DNA of 64,000 nt from Bacillota bacterium (GTDB lineage Bacteria; Bacillota; Sulfobacillia; Sulfobacillales; Sulfobacillaceae): contig JAIMBD010000003.1 of assembly GCA_023511625.1 (NCBI GenBank), forward strand, positions 1 to 64,000, in the 5' to 3' direction. Positions 18,621-27,615 of this stretch are shown here, one piece after another (within the stretch, counting starts at the first letter, position 1; each line of letters opens with the position of its first letter). The translations under genes and the position numbers were made by a program. The notes under the pieces were generated by a model that saw only the letters and a list, made by a program, of their open reading frames with translations, searched no databases and had not been told where the DNA came from.

Positions 18621-18872
18621 GTGGCGAAGAGCGTGCCGTCTTCATTCCAGGATCTCAAGGCTCGGGTGCAGGCGCGGTTGCGCCAAGGTGACGACAACGT
18701 CGAGGACGACATCATCGCCATGGGCGACGCCATGTTGCAGGCCGGCGTGGAGCCGAAGAGCGCGCAAGACCGCGTCGCCAAGCGCATCTGGCAGGCCTCG
18801 GGCCCCGAGGAGAAGAAGATGCTGGCGCGGATGGTCACGCAGATGGCCCAAGAAGAGGAAAACCTCACCTGA
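18621..18872 (+). CDS. DUF3243-like small protein
   Basis: An 83-aa acidic, helical protein resembling DUF3243 (B. subtilis YmfJ): a middle segment GDAMLQAGVEPKSAQDRV followed by KRIWQASGPEEKKMLARM fits that family's pattern of a short loop and an E-rich helix. Function is unknown. The GTG at 18621 has GAGGAGGGG upstream; the frame stays open further upstream without similarity. A terminator follows at 18905. Confidence 0.6.
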   Translation: MAKSVPSSFQDLKARVQARLRQGDDNVEDDIIAMGDAMLQAGVEPKSAQDRVAKRIWQASGPEEKKMLARMVTQMAQEEENLT

Positions 18873-18904
18873 TCTGGCAGGACGCGAGGAAGGGGAAGTC
18901 GCCG

Positions 18905-18931
18905 GCGGGGTCGGTCAACGACCCCGCCTTT
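18905..18931 (+). terminator. terminator after DUF3243-like gene
   Basis: A perfect 9-bp stem GCGGGGTCG/CGACCCCGC with a 5-nt loop is followed by CTTTC. It lies just before the 6S RNA promoter. Confidence 0.65.
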
Positions 18932-18960
18932 CGCAAGCCGAACAGCGGCCCTGGGTCGGC

Positions 18961-18989
18961 TTGAAACCCGGTCGCCGGGGGGCTATAAT
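18961..18989 (+). promoter_or_regulatory. sigma-A promoter of 6S RNA
   Basis: TTGAAA (18961-18966), exactly 17 bp, then TATAAT (18984-18989). The predicted start near 18996 fits the 5' end of the 6S RNA closing stem. Confidence 0.8.
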
Positions 18990-18995
18990 CAGGGC

Positions 18996-19188
18996 ACGAG
19001 CCCTGCTGTGTGCGTGGACCGCTCCGATATGTTTTGAGCCAACACCAAAACATAGGGAGCCGAAACCTCAGTTGACGGCCGTCCTGCCCCCGCTAGCGAT
19101 AGCGCCAGGGGACTGCGAAAGTTAACGGGAGGCACCCACCTGCTGTCGAGCAGGTTCAAAACGTCGGTCATGACACGGCATGGTGGGG
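18996..19188 (+). ncRNA. ssrS: 6S RNA
   Basis: A roughly 190-nt non-coding transcript unit. The 5' arm (about 19001-19021) pairs with the 3' arm (about 19165-19183, containing GACACGGCATGG) to form the long closing stem typical of 6S RNA. The interior contains an ATGTTTTG...CAAAACAT hairpin and the segment GAGCAGGTTCAAAACG ahead of the 3' arm. It has its own strong promoter and a 3' hairpin, and no open frame of interest. The position downstream of aspS and upstream of rarA matches one of the 6S genes of Bacillus. 6S RNA mimics an open promoter and sequesters sigma-A RNA polymerase in stationary phase. Confidence 0.75.
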
Positions 19189-19223
19189 AACGAGGGAGCC
19201 GGGTTTTCACCGGCTCCCTCGTT
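19189..19223 (+). terminator. hairpin at 3' end of 6S RNA
   Basis: A perfect 14-bp stem (19189-19202 with 19210-19223) and a 7-nt loop. Only GTAT follows, not a U-run, so termination may be imperfect or the hairpin may be a processing boundary. Confidence 0.55.
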
Positions 19224-19274
19224 GTATCCCGCCGGGTGGCCTGCTAAGATGAAGGCGAACTGGAGGGATGCGCG

Positions 19275-19598
19275 ATGGCAGCCGGCGGGGTCGCAATAGC
19301 CGGGCAGAGTCAGTTTGAGGAGCTTATTCACAACAGCACCGTCCCGGTCATCGTGGATTTTTGGGCGAGCTGGTGCGTGCCCTGTCGCATGATCCACCCC
19401 ATTTTGGAAGAGCTGGTGGCTGAGCGGGAGGGCCAGCTCGTGGTGGCCATGGTCAACGTCGACGAGCATCCCACCTTGGCGGCGGAGTACGGCGTGATGA
19501 GCATCCCCACCCTTTTGCGGTTCGACGGCGGCCAGGAGACGGCCAGAGTGGTGGGGGCCATGCCCAAACCCCAGTTGCTCAAGCGCCTGGGATTGTAG
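19275..19598 (+). CDS. thioredoxin-like protein with CVPC active site
   Basis: A 107-aa thioredoxin fold protein, full length for the family. The active site reads FWASWCVPCRM (C34, C37) where classical thioredoxin has WCGPC, and the cis-proline loop SIPT is present. It should reduce protein disulfides, but the Gly to Val change usually alters redox potential or partner choice, so it may not be the main thioredoxin. The ribosome-binding site is GGAGGG. It lies 13 bp before rarA, so the two are likely co-transcribed from a promoter downstream of the 6S gene or by read-through. Confidence 0.85.
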   Translation: MAAGGVAIAGQSQFEELIHNSTVPVIVDFWASWCVPCRMIHPILEELVAEREGQLVVAMVNVDEHPTLAAEYGVMSIPTLLRFDGGQETARVVGAMPKPQLLKRLGL

Positions 19599-19611
19599 CG
19601 AGGGGACGGCC

Positions 19612-20973
19612 TTGGCACCGAAGCGCGGAGCGGCCGATGGGGGAGCGGGCGACCTCTTCGCGCCTGCCGGCAAAGGCGGACCCAAGATGCCGTTGGCGGC
19701 CCGGCTTCGGCCCACTGTCTTAAGCCAGGTGGTAGGGCAGCCCCACCTTTTAGGTCCGGGCGGCCCCTTGGCCCGCTGGATCGCAGCGGGCACGGTGCAC
19801 TCGGCCATCTTTTTCGGGCCCCCAGGGACCGGCAAGACCACCGTGGCTCAGATCCTGGCCCGTTCGGGAGGCAGTCACCTCGTGGTGCTCTCGGCCGTAG
19901 AGAGCGGGGCGGGGGAGATCAAGCGGGCGGCCGAGGAGGCGGTTACCCGCTGGCAGCTCTATCAGCGCCGGACAGTGGTGTTCATCGACGAGATTCACCG
20001 CTTGAACCGCGCGCAGCAGGATGTGTTGTTGCCCTATGTGGAAGCGGGCCGCTTCGTGCTCTTGGGGGCGACGGCGGAAAATCCCTGGGCCACCTTGAAC
20101 CCGGCCCTGTTGTCGCGCTGTCAGGTGTTCGAGTTCCGCCCGTTGTCCGACGAGGCCGTGCGGACCATCGTAGAGGCGGCCTGGGCCCGCCGCGGGGAGT
20201 GGCTGGAGGGCGTACTCGAGGCCGACCCGCAGGCCTTGGCTGCCATTGCCGACACGGCGGGGGGCGACGCGCGCCGGGCGCTTTCCACCTTGGAGGCGGC
20301 CGCCGAGGCGGCAGTGGCGCAGGGCATCTTGCGGTTGACGAAAGAGCATCTCGGGGACGTGACCGGGCCGCACTACCACGGCCGCGACGGAGACCGCCAC
20401 TACGACCAGATTTCGGCCCTCATCAAAAGCATTCGCGGATCCGACCCGGATGCGGCGCTGTACTGGCTGGGACGGCTTCTGGCGGGCGGTGAGGACCCGC
20501 AGTACGTCATGCGCCGGGTGTTGGTGCACGCAGCGGAGGACGTGGGGCTGGCCGACCCGCGCGCCTTGCTGGTGGCCGAGGCGGCCACCATGGCGCTCGA
20601 ACGGGTGGGGCTGCCCGAAGCGCGCATCCCCATGGCCGAGGCGGTTCTCTACCTGGCTCTGGCTCCGAAGTCGAACAGCGTGGTGGCGGCTTTGGCCCGG
20701 CTCGACGAGGTCTTGGCGCGCCATCCCGGGCTCGAGGTGCCGAACTTTTTGCGCGACCGGCACTACCGCCCCGACATCCAAGAACCCTATCGCTATCCCC
20801 ATGCCTATCCAGGCCATTTCGTGCCCGTCTCCTACCTGCCCCCGCCGCTGAGGGGCACGGTGCTGTACGAGCCAGGCGATGCCGGTGAAGAGCGGGCATT
20901 GGGACAGCGGGTGGCAGAGTGGCGGCGGCTGCGGGAGGCGGCGGGGCAAATTGACCCCGACCCGCCGCGGTGA
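19612..20973 (+). CDS. rarA: replication-associated recombination ATPase RarA
   Basis: A 453-aa AAA+ ATPase of the RarA/MgsA/WRNIP1 family, which acts at stalled replication forks. It shows Walker A GPPGTGKTT, Walker B VVFIDEIHR, sensor 1 GATAENPW, and the C-terminal tetramerisation region with YHGRDGDRHYDQISALIKS and the family tail RDRHYRPDIQEPYRYP. The start is TTG at 19612 with GAGGGGAC upstream, which gives the usual N-terminus (DLFAP... before PLAARLRP); ATG 19687 would cut that off. Confidence 0.92.
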   Translation: MAPKRGAADGGAGDLFAPAGKGGPKMPLAARLRPTVLSQVVGQPHLLGPGGPLARWIAAGTVHSAIFFGPPGTGKTTVAQILARSGGSHLVVLSAVESGAGEIKRAAEEAVTRWQLYQRRTVVFIDEIHRLNRAQQDVLLPYVEAGRFVLLGATAENPWATLNPALLSRCQVFEFRPLSDEAVRTIVEAAWARRGEWLEGVLEADPQALAAIADTAGGDARRALSTLEAAAEAAVAQGILRLTKEHLGDVTGPHYHGRDGDRHYDQISALIKSIRGSDPDAALYWLGRLLAGGEDPQYVMRRVLVHAAEDVGLADPRALLVAEAATMALERVGLPEARIPMAEAVLYLALAPKSNSVVAALARLDEVLARHPGLEVPNFLRDRHYRPDIQEPYRYPHAYPGHFVPVSYLPPPLRGTVLYEPGDAGEERALGQRVAEWRRLREAAGQIDPDPPR

Positions 20974-21021
20974 TACCCTAAGCGTAGAACGGCGGTCGGT
21001 GTCGCCGAAGGAGGTGGCGCG

Positions 21022-21459
21022 ATGCTCAGGGTGTCCAGCAAAGGCCGATACGGCGTCAAGGCAGTCTACGAGCTGGCTTCACGCTACGGGCGGGGACCGG
21101 TCACGGTGCCGGCGTTGGCGCGGGCGCAGAACCTGCCCGATCCCTACTTGGAGCAGTTGATGCCCCTCCTCAAGCGAGCCGGCATCGTGGAGGCCTTGCG
21201 CGGGCCCCAGGGGGGCTATATCTTGGCCAAACCGCCCTCTCAGGTGACGGTGGGCGACGTGGTGCGGGCTGTGGAGGGCCCCATCGCCATCACCGATTGC
21301 ACCAGCGAGGACCCCCGCATCTGCCCGGAAGTGACCCGCTGCGTGGGACCCGACGTGTGGAGCCGGGTGCAGGCGGCGCTCATCGCCACCATGGACGCCA
21401 TCACGTTTGCCGACTTGGTGCAATCCACGGCCCGCGAGTGGGCCGAGGAGGCGTTGTGA
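21022..21459 (+). CDS. Rrf2 family transcriptional regulator, IscR/CymR-like
   Basis: A 145-aa dimeric winged-helix regulator. The N-terminus VSSKGRYGVKAVYELA and the recognition-helix region ALARAQNLPDPYLEQLM are typical of Rrf2 proteins. It has three Cys (C93, C101, C107; spacing CX7CX5C) in the loop where IscR binds a [2Fe-2S] cluster; CymR of Bacillus lacks these. It may therefore sense iron-sulfur status and could control the SUF operon at 47297, which is inference. It has a near-perfect ribosome-binding site AAGGAGGTG. Its stop and the mnmA start share one base (TGATG). Confidence 0.88.
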   Translation: MLRVSSKGRYGVKAVYELASRYGRGPVTVPALARAQNLPDPYLEQLMPLLKRAGIVEALRGPQGGYILAKPPSQVTVGDVVRAVEGPIAITDCTSEDPRICPEVTRCVGPDVWSRVQAALIATMDAITFADLVQSTAREWAEEAL

Positions 21460-22565
21460 TGCCGCCCCGGGTGGTGGTGGGGATGAGCGGCGGCGTCGAC
21501 TCTTCGATGGCCGCCGCTCTCCTCTTGGAACAGGGCTACGAGGTGATCGGTGTCACGCTCCGCCACCTGCCGCCGGAGGCGGCCAACAGCTGCTGTTCGC
21601 TGGAGGCCATGGTCGACGCCCGCCGGGTGGCGCGCCACCTCGGTATCGCGCACCACTGGGTCGACGTGGAGGCGGCGTTCTTCGAGCGCGTCATCCTCCC
21701 CTTCGAAGCCGGTTACCTGGCGGGGATCACGCCCAATCCCTGCGCCTGGTGCAACCGGCACATCAAGTTCGGGGCCTTGTGGGAGTGGGCTCGGGCCCAG
21801 GGGGCCGACTACCTTGCCACCGGCCACTACGCGCGCATCCGCCGAGGCGAGGGGGGCTATGAGCTTTGGCGGGCCCGGGACCGGAATAAGGACCAGAGCT
21901 ACCTCTTGTACACGCTCGGGCAGAGGGATTTGGCGCATCTTCTCTTCCCGCTGGGGGAATACTGGAAGGACGAGGTCAGGGCCATGGCCCGCGCGCGGGG
22001 ACTGTTGACGGCGGAGAAGCCCGACAGTCAGGAGCTGTGCTTCGTCCCGGGCAACGACTACCACGCCTATCTTTTGCGCCGCCGACCGGAGGCCGAGCGG
22101 CCGGGTGAAGTGGTGGACACGGCCGGGCAGGTCCTCGGCCGCCACCGGGGCATCGCCTTCTACACCGTGGGCCAGCGCCGGGGACTCGGCATCGCGGCCA
22201 AAGAACCGCATTACGTGGTGGATCTCGATCCCGAGACCAATCGGGTGGTGGTGGGGCGCCGGCCCGAGGCCTATCGGAAGACGGCCGAAGTGGGCCAGGT
22301 GGCGTATGTGGCCGACCGCGTCCCCGAGGGCCCGGTCGAAGGCACCGTCAAGATCCGCTACAACATGGAACCGGTACCGGCCACATGGACGCCGGTGGGG
22401 CCGGACCGCGCCGTCGTGGCCTTCGCCGAGCCGCAGTGGGCAGTGACGCCGGGTCAGGTGGCGGTGCTCTACCAGGGGGAGCGGGTGGTCGGCGGCGGGC
22501 GGATTCAGCGCCAGGCGAAGCCGCCGGCCGATCCGGAGGCGATGCCCCGGCAAGACACCGGGTGA
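21459..22565 (+). CDS. mnmA: tRNA 2-thiouridine(34) synthase MnmA
   Basis: This 368-aa ATP pyrophosphatase thiolates the wobble uridine of Lys, Glu and Gln tRNAs. It has the PP-loop SGGVDSS (10-16), TPNPCAWCNRHIKF with catalytic C98, and SQELCF with C194, the persulfide-carrying cysteine. C95 is an extra cysteine next to the active site. In Bacillus an iscS-type desulfurase (yrvO) lies between the Rrf2 gene and mnmA and supplies sulfur; it is absent here, so SufS (43975) or a distant desulfurase must do so. Confidence 0.95.
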   Translation: MPPRVVVGMSGGVDSSMAAALLLEQGYEVIGVTLRHLPPEAANSCCSLEAMVDARRVARHLGIAHHWVDVEAAFFERVILPFEAGYLAGITPNPCAWCNRHIKFGALWEWARAQGADYLATGHYARIRRGEGGYELWRARDRNKDQSYLLYTLGQRDLAHLLFPLGEYWKDEVRAMARARGLLTAEKPDSQELCFVPGNDYHAYLLRRRPEAERPGEVVDTAGQVLGRHRGIAFYTVGQRRGLGIAAKEPHYVVDLDPETNRVVVGRRPEAYRKTAEVGQVAYVADRVPEGPVEGTVKIRYNMEPVPATWTPVGPDRAVVAFAEPQWAVTPGQVAVLYQGERVVGGGRIQRQAKPPADPEAMPRQDTG

Positions 22566-22587
22566 GGGCCTGAGGGAGGGGTCGAGG

Positions 22588-23046
22588 GTGGTGACCCGTT
22601 GGCACCTCTTGCATCTGCCGGTGTGGGTGGCCGAGGAGCGGCGACCGTGGCGGCGGGTGCAAGAGGTGCTGTTGATTTGGTCCGAGGGCCGGGCAGCCGG
22701 CGTGGTCCTGGAGCACTGGTGGCCCGAGGTGTTGTTCGTGCCGGCAGGAGAGGGATTGGCCATTCGTCCCACGGGGGTGTGGCTGGCTCACCGGTCGCTG
22801 GCCGTCCGTCGCCCGCGCGCTTGGTTTCGCGAGCAGGCCAAGTCCGCCGCCCAATGGCTGGGCCGGCCGGTGGTGGACGGGGCGGGTCAGGAGGTGGGTC
22901 GGCTGAAGGACGTGGTCATCGACGAAGAGACCTGGACGGTGGCGGGAGCCGTCATCTCCCGGGGGCTCCTGCGCGACCTCCTCGACGGCGCCTGGGTGGT
23001 GGACTGGCGCGAGTTCCAGGGTTCTGGCGGCCTACGCATGAAATGA
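22588..23046 (+). CDS. PRC-barrel domain protein, YrrD-like
   Basis: A 152-aa protein whose second half (GRPVVDGAGQEVGRLKDVVID) is a PRC-barrel, and whose first half looks like a diverged second copy (VQEVLLIWSEGRAAGVVLEHW). Its position before a small zinc protein, a small membrane protein, a YrrI-type transporter and alaS matches B. subtilis yrrD. PRC-barrels bind RNA or proteins; the exact role is unknown. The start is one of two tandem GTG codons after GAGGGAGGGG. Confidence 0.75.
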   Translation: MVTRWHLLHLPVWVAEERRPWRRVQEVLLIWSEGRAAGVVLEHWWPEVLFVPAGEGLAIRPTGVWLAHRSLAVRRPRAWFREQAKSAAQWLGRPVVDGAGQEVGRLKDVVIDEETWTVAGAVISRGLLRDLLDGAWVVDWREFQGSGGLRMK

Positions 23047-23094
23047 CAGGGGCACGGGCAGACTGAGGGCAGGTGGCAAAGGGAGGGTGCGGCG

Positions 23095-23286
23095 GTGGAA
23101 AGCTATCACTGCCCCCGGTGTGCCGGGCGCAACGTGGGACGGGTGGGCAGCGGGCAGTTTTACTGTTGGGATTGCTTCATCGAATTTGCGGTGTCCTGGC
23201 GCGGGGTCCGAATGTATCAGGTCGGCATCGATGGGGAACTGTCTCGCATCGACGGAGAATCCGGCGTAGAGGGGGTGTCGACGTGA
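23095..23286 (+). CDS. small zinc-ribbon protein
   Basis: A 63-aa protein with two CxxC pairs, CPRC near the start and CWDC about 18 residues later, forming a single zinc ribbon, then a basic aromatic strand and an acidic tail. The GTG start lies 8 bp after GGGAGGG. It overlaps the next gene by 4 bp (GTGA). It is probably a conserved small protein of the yrrD-alaS neighbourhood; I cannot assign a function. Confidence 0.65.
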   Translation: MESYHCPRCAGRNVGRVGSGQFYCWDCFIEFAVSWRGVRMYQVGIDGELSRIDGESGVEGVST

Positions 23287-23477
23287 GGCGGTATGTGACC
23301 GGGATGATGACGGGAGCCCTGGTGGGCGCCGTCATGGCCGGGGTGTGGCTCTTGCGCCCGCGGCCTCCCATGTACCGGCGGGTGTGGCGCCAAGCCAACG
23401 CCTGGGCGCCCAAGGCCGTGCGCTGGGCGCGGCGCGGCAGCCGCTGGGCCGGTGCCGTGCGCCGGCGCATGGGGTAA
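23283..23477 (+). CDS. small basic membrane-anchored protein
   Basis: A 64-aa protein with one N-terminal membrane segment (MMTGALVGAVMAGVWLL) and a cytoplasmic tail with a dozen Arg and several Trp. It resembles in layout the small anchored protein found just upstream of yrrI in bacilli. The GTG overlaps the preceding stop. The nine bases before the next gene contain no clear ribosome-binding site, so translation there may be coupled. Function is unknown. Confidence 0.55.
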   Translation: MRRYVTGMMTGALVGAVMAGVWLLRPRPPMYRRVWRQANAWAPKAVRWARRGSRWAGAVRRRMG

Positions 23478-23485
23478 CGGGTTCG

Positions 23486-24604
23486 GTGCGACCGCGGTGG
23501 ACGAAGGGCCGCCCGTATCGGGTGGCCACCGTGTTGGGCATGGCGGCGGCGGCCGGGTGGGTGGCTTGGGTGGCCCGCCCGGTGCTGACGCCGTTTGTGT
23601 TTGCCTTGGTCTTGACCTATCTCTTGGCACCGTCCGTGGACTTCTTCCACCGCCACGGCCTGCCTCGGTCGGTGGCCGTGCTGGTGGTGTACGCGGGACT
23701 CGGTCTAGCCGTGGCGGTGGTGGTGCTGTACCTGACGCCGCTCTTGGTCCAGCAGGCGACCACCCTCATCCGCTCGCTGCCGACGTGGGCCCAAGTGGCC
23801 GAGCAGGCGTGGGCCCGGGGCATCTACCACGTCCACCGCGCACCTATCCCCGCGGCCTTGCGAGGAGCCTTGGCGCTTGCTACCCAGCATCTGCAAAATC
23901 AGCTCTACGCCCTTCTTCGGCGCGTGGTAGGCGCCCTGTTTGGCCTGGTTCCGGGCGTCATCAGCCTGGTGGTGGCCCCGGTGTTGGCCTTTTACTTCCT
24001 CAAGGACTTAGACCGGATTCGGGCGCGCTTTTGGGCCGTGGTCCCGGTGGACTGGCACCCCGCCGTCTTCAAGCTGGGGCTGGACGTCGATGCGGCCTTG
24101 GGGGGCTACGTGCGGGGGCAGCTCGTGGTGGCGCTGGTGGTGGGCCTTTTGGCTGGGCTGTGGGTGGCGTGGCTCAAAATTCCGCTGGCGGCGTTGATCG
24201 GGGCCGTCGCGGCCTTGACCGACGTCATCCCCTACGTAGGGCCCGTGGTGGGTGCAGTGCCGGCCGTGCTCATCGCGCTGGCCGTCTCGCCGTGGAAGGC
24301 CTTGTGGGTGGTTTTGGGGTTCATGGCCATCCATCAACTGGAGGGCACCGTGATCGGCCCGAAGGTAGTAGGCGACTCGGTGGGCCTGCACCCGTTGGTG
24401 GTGGTGTTGGCCATCCTGGCCGGAGGCGAGGCGGGCGGGGTGGCCGGGCTGCTGCTGGCGGTGCCGGTGGCGGCCGTGCTGAAGGTGGGGATCGGCCACC
24501 TGTATCGGCGGCTGGCCGTGGGCACTGTCCTTCCCGAAGACCTGGGGCGTGCGCTGCCGGAGCGCGCCGGGGCCGACTTGACCGCTTTCCAGCCCAACCC
24601 GTAA
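23486..24604 (+). CDS. AI-2E family transporter (YrrI/TqsA-like permease)
   Basis: A 372-aa membrane protein with about eight hydrophobic segments. The conserved family core is clear: the APVLAFYFLKD motif before the large loop, then LTDVIPYVGPVVGAVPA and the C-terminal H-x-L-E-G-x-x-I-G-P-K-V-V-G stretch (HQLEGTVIGPKVVGDSVGLH). The family exports or takes up autoinducer-2, ions or other small molecules; the B. subtilis homologue in this spot is YrrI. The best start is GTG 23486. Confidence 0.8.
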   Translation: MRPRWTKGRPYRVATVLGMAAAAGWVAWVARPVLTPFVFALVLTYLLAPSVDFFHRHGLPRSVAVLVVYAGLGLAVAVVVLYLTPLLVQQATTLIRSLPTWAQVAEQAWARGIYHVHRAPIPAALRGALALATQHLQNQLYALLRRVVGALFGLVPGVISLVVAPVLAFYFLKDLDRIRARFWAVVPVDWHPAVFKLGLDVDAALGGYVRGQLVVALVVGLLAGLWVAWLKIPLAALIGAVAALTDVIPYVGPVVGAVPAVLIALAVSPWKALWVVLGFMAIHQLEGTVIGPKVVGDSVGLHPLVVVLAILAGGEAGGVAGLLLAVPVAAVLKVGIGHLYRRLAVGTVLPEDLGRALPERAGADLTAFQPNP

Positions 24605-24678
24605 AATGGTCGAAAAGCCAGGGCGGTGGGAGTCCTTGTGCCCCCCTGGTCGGTCTTGCTTGAGATCAGGAGGATGCG

Positions 24679-27324
24679 ATGCAGTCGCGGGTCATCCGGG
24701 AGAAGTTCCTGCGGTATTTTGAACAGCGCGGCCACCAGGTGGTGCCGAGTTCGCCCCTGGTGCCGGCCGGCGATCCTACCCTGCTCTTTACCAACGCAGG
24801 GATGGTGCAGTTCAAAGAGGTGTTCTTGGGGCGGGAACGTCGCTCGTACACCCGCGCCGCTTCGGCCCAGAAGTGCATGCGGGCCGGCGGCAAGCACAAC
24901 GACCTCGACCAGGTGGGGCGCACCGCGCGTCATCTGACCTTTTTTGAGATGTTGGGCAACTTTTCTTTCGGGGATTACTTCAAAGCCGAGGCCATCGCCT
25001 TCGCATGGGAATTTCTGGTGCACGAACTCGGCATCCCCCGCGAGGTGCTCTGGGTGACGGTGTACCGGGACGACGACGAGGCTGCGGAACTCTGGCAGAA
25101 GGTGGCCCACCTCCCGCCAGCGCGCATCGTGCGGCTGGGCGAACACGACAACTTCTGGTCGATGGGGGATACCGGGCCGTGTGGGCCCTCCAGTGAGATC
25201 TACATCGATCGCGGCCCCGCCTTCGCCTGCGGGGCCGATTGCGGCATTGGGCGATGTGGGTGCGACCGCTACGAAGAGATCTGGAACCTGGTCTTCATGC
25301 AGTACGACCGCAGTGCCGACGGTCGGCTCACGCCCTTGCCGCGCCCCAGCATCGACACCGGGATGGGCCTGGAGCGCATCGCCAGCTACCTGCAGGGCGT
25401 GGAGTCGAACTTCGAAACCGACCTCTTGCGCCCGTTGGTGGCCGAGGTGGAGCGATTGTCGGGCCAACCCTACGATCCCGGTCCGGCCGGGCTGCCGTTT
25501 CGGGTCATCGCCGACCACGTGCGGGCCATCACCTTTCTTTTGGCCGAAGGCGTCACCTTCAGCAACGAAGGGCGGGGATACGTGCTGCGCCGCATCCTTC
25601 GGCGGGCGGCACGCTACGGGTTTCAGTTGGGCTTCGAGGCCCCCTTCCTCTTTCGCTTGGCGCCCACTGTCGGGCAGGTGATGGGGGCCGTGTACCCGGA
25701 GGTGGAGCGGGGACTTACGGCAGTGGTGGAGCAGATCCGGGCAGAGGAGGCGCGCTTTGGCGAGACCTTGGCCCAGGGCATGCGGGTCTTGAACGAACGG
25801 CTGGCAGGACTTGGCCCCGGCGGGGTGCTGAGCGGCGAGGATGCCTTCCTCTTGTACGACACCTACGGGTTCCCGCTCGACCTTTGCATCGACGTGGCGC
25901 GCGAGCGGGGCATCGGCGTAGATCAGGCAGGATTTGAGGTGGCTATGGCGGCCCAACGCGAGCGCGCCCGGGCCGCCCGGCGGGCGCGAGGCGAAACCTT
26001 GCCCGAGCGCCCACCGGCCCGATTCGTGGGCTACGAGCGGGAGACGGAGGCCCAGGCCGTAGTCGATGCCTTGGTGGTGGAGGGCCAACAGCGCGGGGCC
26101 GTGACCGAAGGCGAAGAGGTCTGGGTCCACCTGCCGGTGACGCCCTTTTACCCCGAGGGCGGGGGCCAAGTGGGCGACCACGGCACCTTGACGGGCCCCG
26201 AAGGGTGGGCCGAGGTGGTCGATGTGGTCCGGGCCGCCGGAAGCATTTGGCATCTGGCGGTGGTCAAGCAGGGGCGGATGGCGGTCGGTGAGCCAGTAGC
26301 GGCCCAGGTGGATCCCGAGTGGCGCCGGGCCGTCCGCCGCAACCACACCGGTACCCACCTCTTGCATGCCGCCCTGCGCCAGGTGCTGGGGGAAGACGTG
26401 CGCCAAACCGGATCCCTGGTGGCGCCAAACCGGTTGCGCTTCGATTTCTCTTACCCGAAGCCGCTGGCAGAGGCAGAGATCGAGGCCGTGGAGGCGCTCG
26501 TCAACCGGTGGATCCTGGAAGACCGCCCCGTGGAAACGGTGGAGATGACGCGCGAGGAGGCGCTTGAGCGCGGCGCCTTGGCCTTTTTCGGGGACAAGTA
26601 CGGCGAGCGGGTGCGGGTGGTGGAGGTGCCGGGGGCCAGCATGGAACTGTGTGGCGGCACCCACTGTCGGCGCACCGGCGAGATCGGGTCGTTCTTCATC
26701 GTCGAGGAGTCCGGCATCGCCGCCGGCGTCCGGCGGGTGGAGGCCGTGACCGGGTGGAACAGCGTGCGGCTTACGCGGGGGCTTCTGCGGGAGCACGCCC
26801 GGCTCGCGGCGGAGCTTAGGGTGCCCGGGGAGGCCGTGGTCTCCAAAGTCGCGGCCCTGTTGGCAGACCTGCGCGCCAAGGAGGCGGAGCTGTCAGCCGC
26901 CCGCCTGGCTGGGCTGCGTGCGCAAGGGGCGCAGCTCGGCCAGGAGGCGGAGAGCGAGGGCGGCTTTCGGTGGGTCGTGCGCGAAGTCCCGGTGAAAGAG
27001 CCGGCAGATCTGCGCACGCTGGTGGACGGCTTGCGCGAACTCGTGGACAGTGCGATATTGGTGTCCCGGTGGGAAGACCGGGTGGCCGTAGCCGTCTATG
27101 TGGGCCCGCGGTGGGCCAAGAGCGGCGTGCGGGCCGACGCCGCCGTCAAGCGGTTGGCCCCCTTCATTGGGGGCAGTGGGGGCGGGCGCGCCGATTTGGC
27201 TCAAGCCGGCGGCCGGCGGGTCGAGGGAGTAGCCGATTTGCTCCAAGCAGCGCAGGCAATGGTTCGGGAGTGGGTCCACGCCGAATCCCAACGTCCGAGT
27301 GAACGCGTCCGCTCATCGCACTGA
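24679..27324 (+). CDS. alaS: alanyl-tRNA synthetase
   Basis: A full-length 881-aa AlaRS. The catalytic domain starts at [14 protein letters not shown]; the aminoacylation core, the editing domain with [12 protein letters not shown], the zinc-binding [15 protein letters not shown] and the C-terminal C-Ala domain with the glycine-rich [15 protein letters not shown] are in order. It has two jobs: charging tRNA-Ala and hydrolysing Ser-/Gly-tRNA-Ala. The ribosome-binding site is AGGAGG. It is followed by ireB 14 bp downstream. Confidence 0.96.
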   Translation: MQSRVIREKFLRYFEQRGHQVVPSSPLVPAGDPTLLFTNAGMVQFKEVFLGRERRSYTRAASAQKCMRAGGKHNDLDQVGRTARHLTFFEMLGNFSFGDYFKAEAIAFAWEFLVHELGIPREVLWVTVYRDDDEAAELWQKVAHLPPARIVRLGEHDNFWSMGDTGPCGPSSEIYIDRGPAFACGADCGIGRCGCDRYEEIWNLVFMQYDRSADGRLTPLPRPSIDTGMGLERIASYLQGVESNFETDLLRPLVAEVERLSGQPYDPGPAGLPFRVIADHVRAITFLLAEGVTFSNEGRGYVLRRILRRAARYGFQLGFEAPFLFRLAPTVGQVMGAVYPEVERGLTAVVEQIRAEEARFGETLAQGMRVLNERLAGLGPGGVLSGEDAFLLYDTYGFPLDLCIDVARERGIGVDQAGFEVAMAAQRERARAARRARGETLPERPPARFVGYERETEAQAVVDALVVEGQQRGAVTEGEEVWVHLPVTPFYPEGGGQVGDHGTLTGPEGWAEVVDVVRAAGSIWHLAVVKQGRMAVGEPVAAQVDPEWRRAVRRNHTGTHLLHAALRQVLGEDVRQTGSLVAPNRLRFDFSYPKPLAEAEIEAVEALVNRWILEDRPVETVEMTREEALERGALAFFGDKYGERVRVVEVPGASMELCGGTHCRRTGEIGSFFIVEESGIAAGVRRVEAVTGWNSVRLTRGLLREHARLAAELRVPGEAVVSKVAALLADLRAKEAELSAARLAGLRAQGAQLGQEAESEGGFRWVVREVPVKEPADLRTLVDGLRELVDSAILVSRWEDRVAVAVYVGPRWAKSGVRADAAVKRLAPFIGGSGGGRADLAQAGGRRVEGVADLLQAAQAMVREWVHAESQRPSERVRSSH

Positions 27325-27338
27325 AGGAGGCGGATTCG

Positions 27339-27611
27339 ATGGAACTCGATGAAACGCGTCGGCTGCCGGGGGTGCGCCCCGCCGCCAATCAGGCCGACGC
27401 CGTGCTGCGGGAGGTCTACGGAGCGCTCAAGGACAAAGGCTACAACCCCATCAGCCAGCTGGTCGGCTACCTCTTGTCCGGGGACCCTGCCTACATCACC
27501 AGCCATATGGGGGCACGCAACCTGGTGCGCCGGGTCGAACGCGACGAGTTGGTGGAGGAGCTGTTGCGCCAGTACGTCGAGCACCTGGAAGCGGAGCGGA
27601 CCCTACCCTGA
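27339..27611 (+). CDS. ireB: IreB family regulatory phosphoprotein (DUF965)
   Basis: A 90-aa protein with the family core [17 protein letters not shown] followed by [14 protein letters not shown] and an acidic C-terminal helix. In enterococci IreB is phosphorylated on Thr residues by the PASTA kinase IreK and influences cephalosporin tolerance. The order alaS-ireB-ruvX-yrzB is conserved in Firmicutes. The N-terminal region contains Thr6, a possible kinase target by analogy. Confidence 0.9.
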   Translation: MELDETRRLPGVRPAANQADAVLREVYGALKDKGYNPISQLVGYLLSGDPAYITSHMGARNLVRRVERDELVEELLRQYVEHLEAERTLP

Positions 27612-27615
27612 CGCC

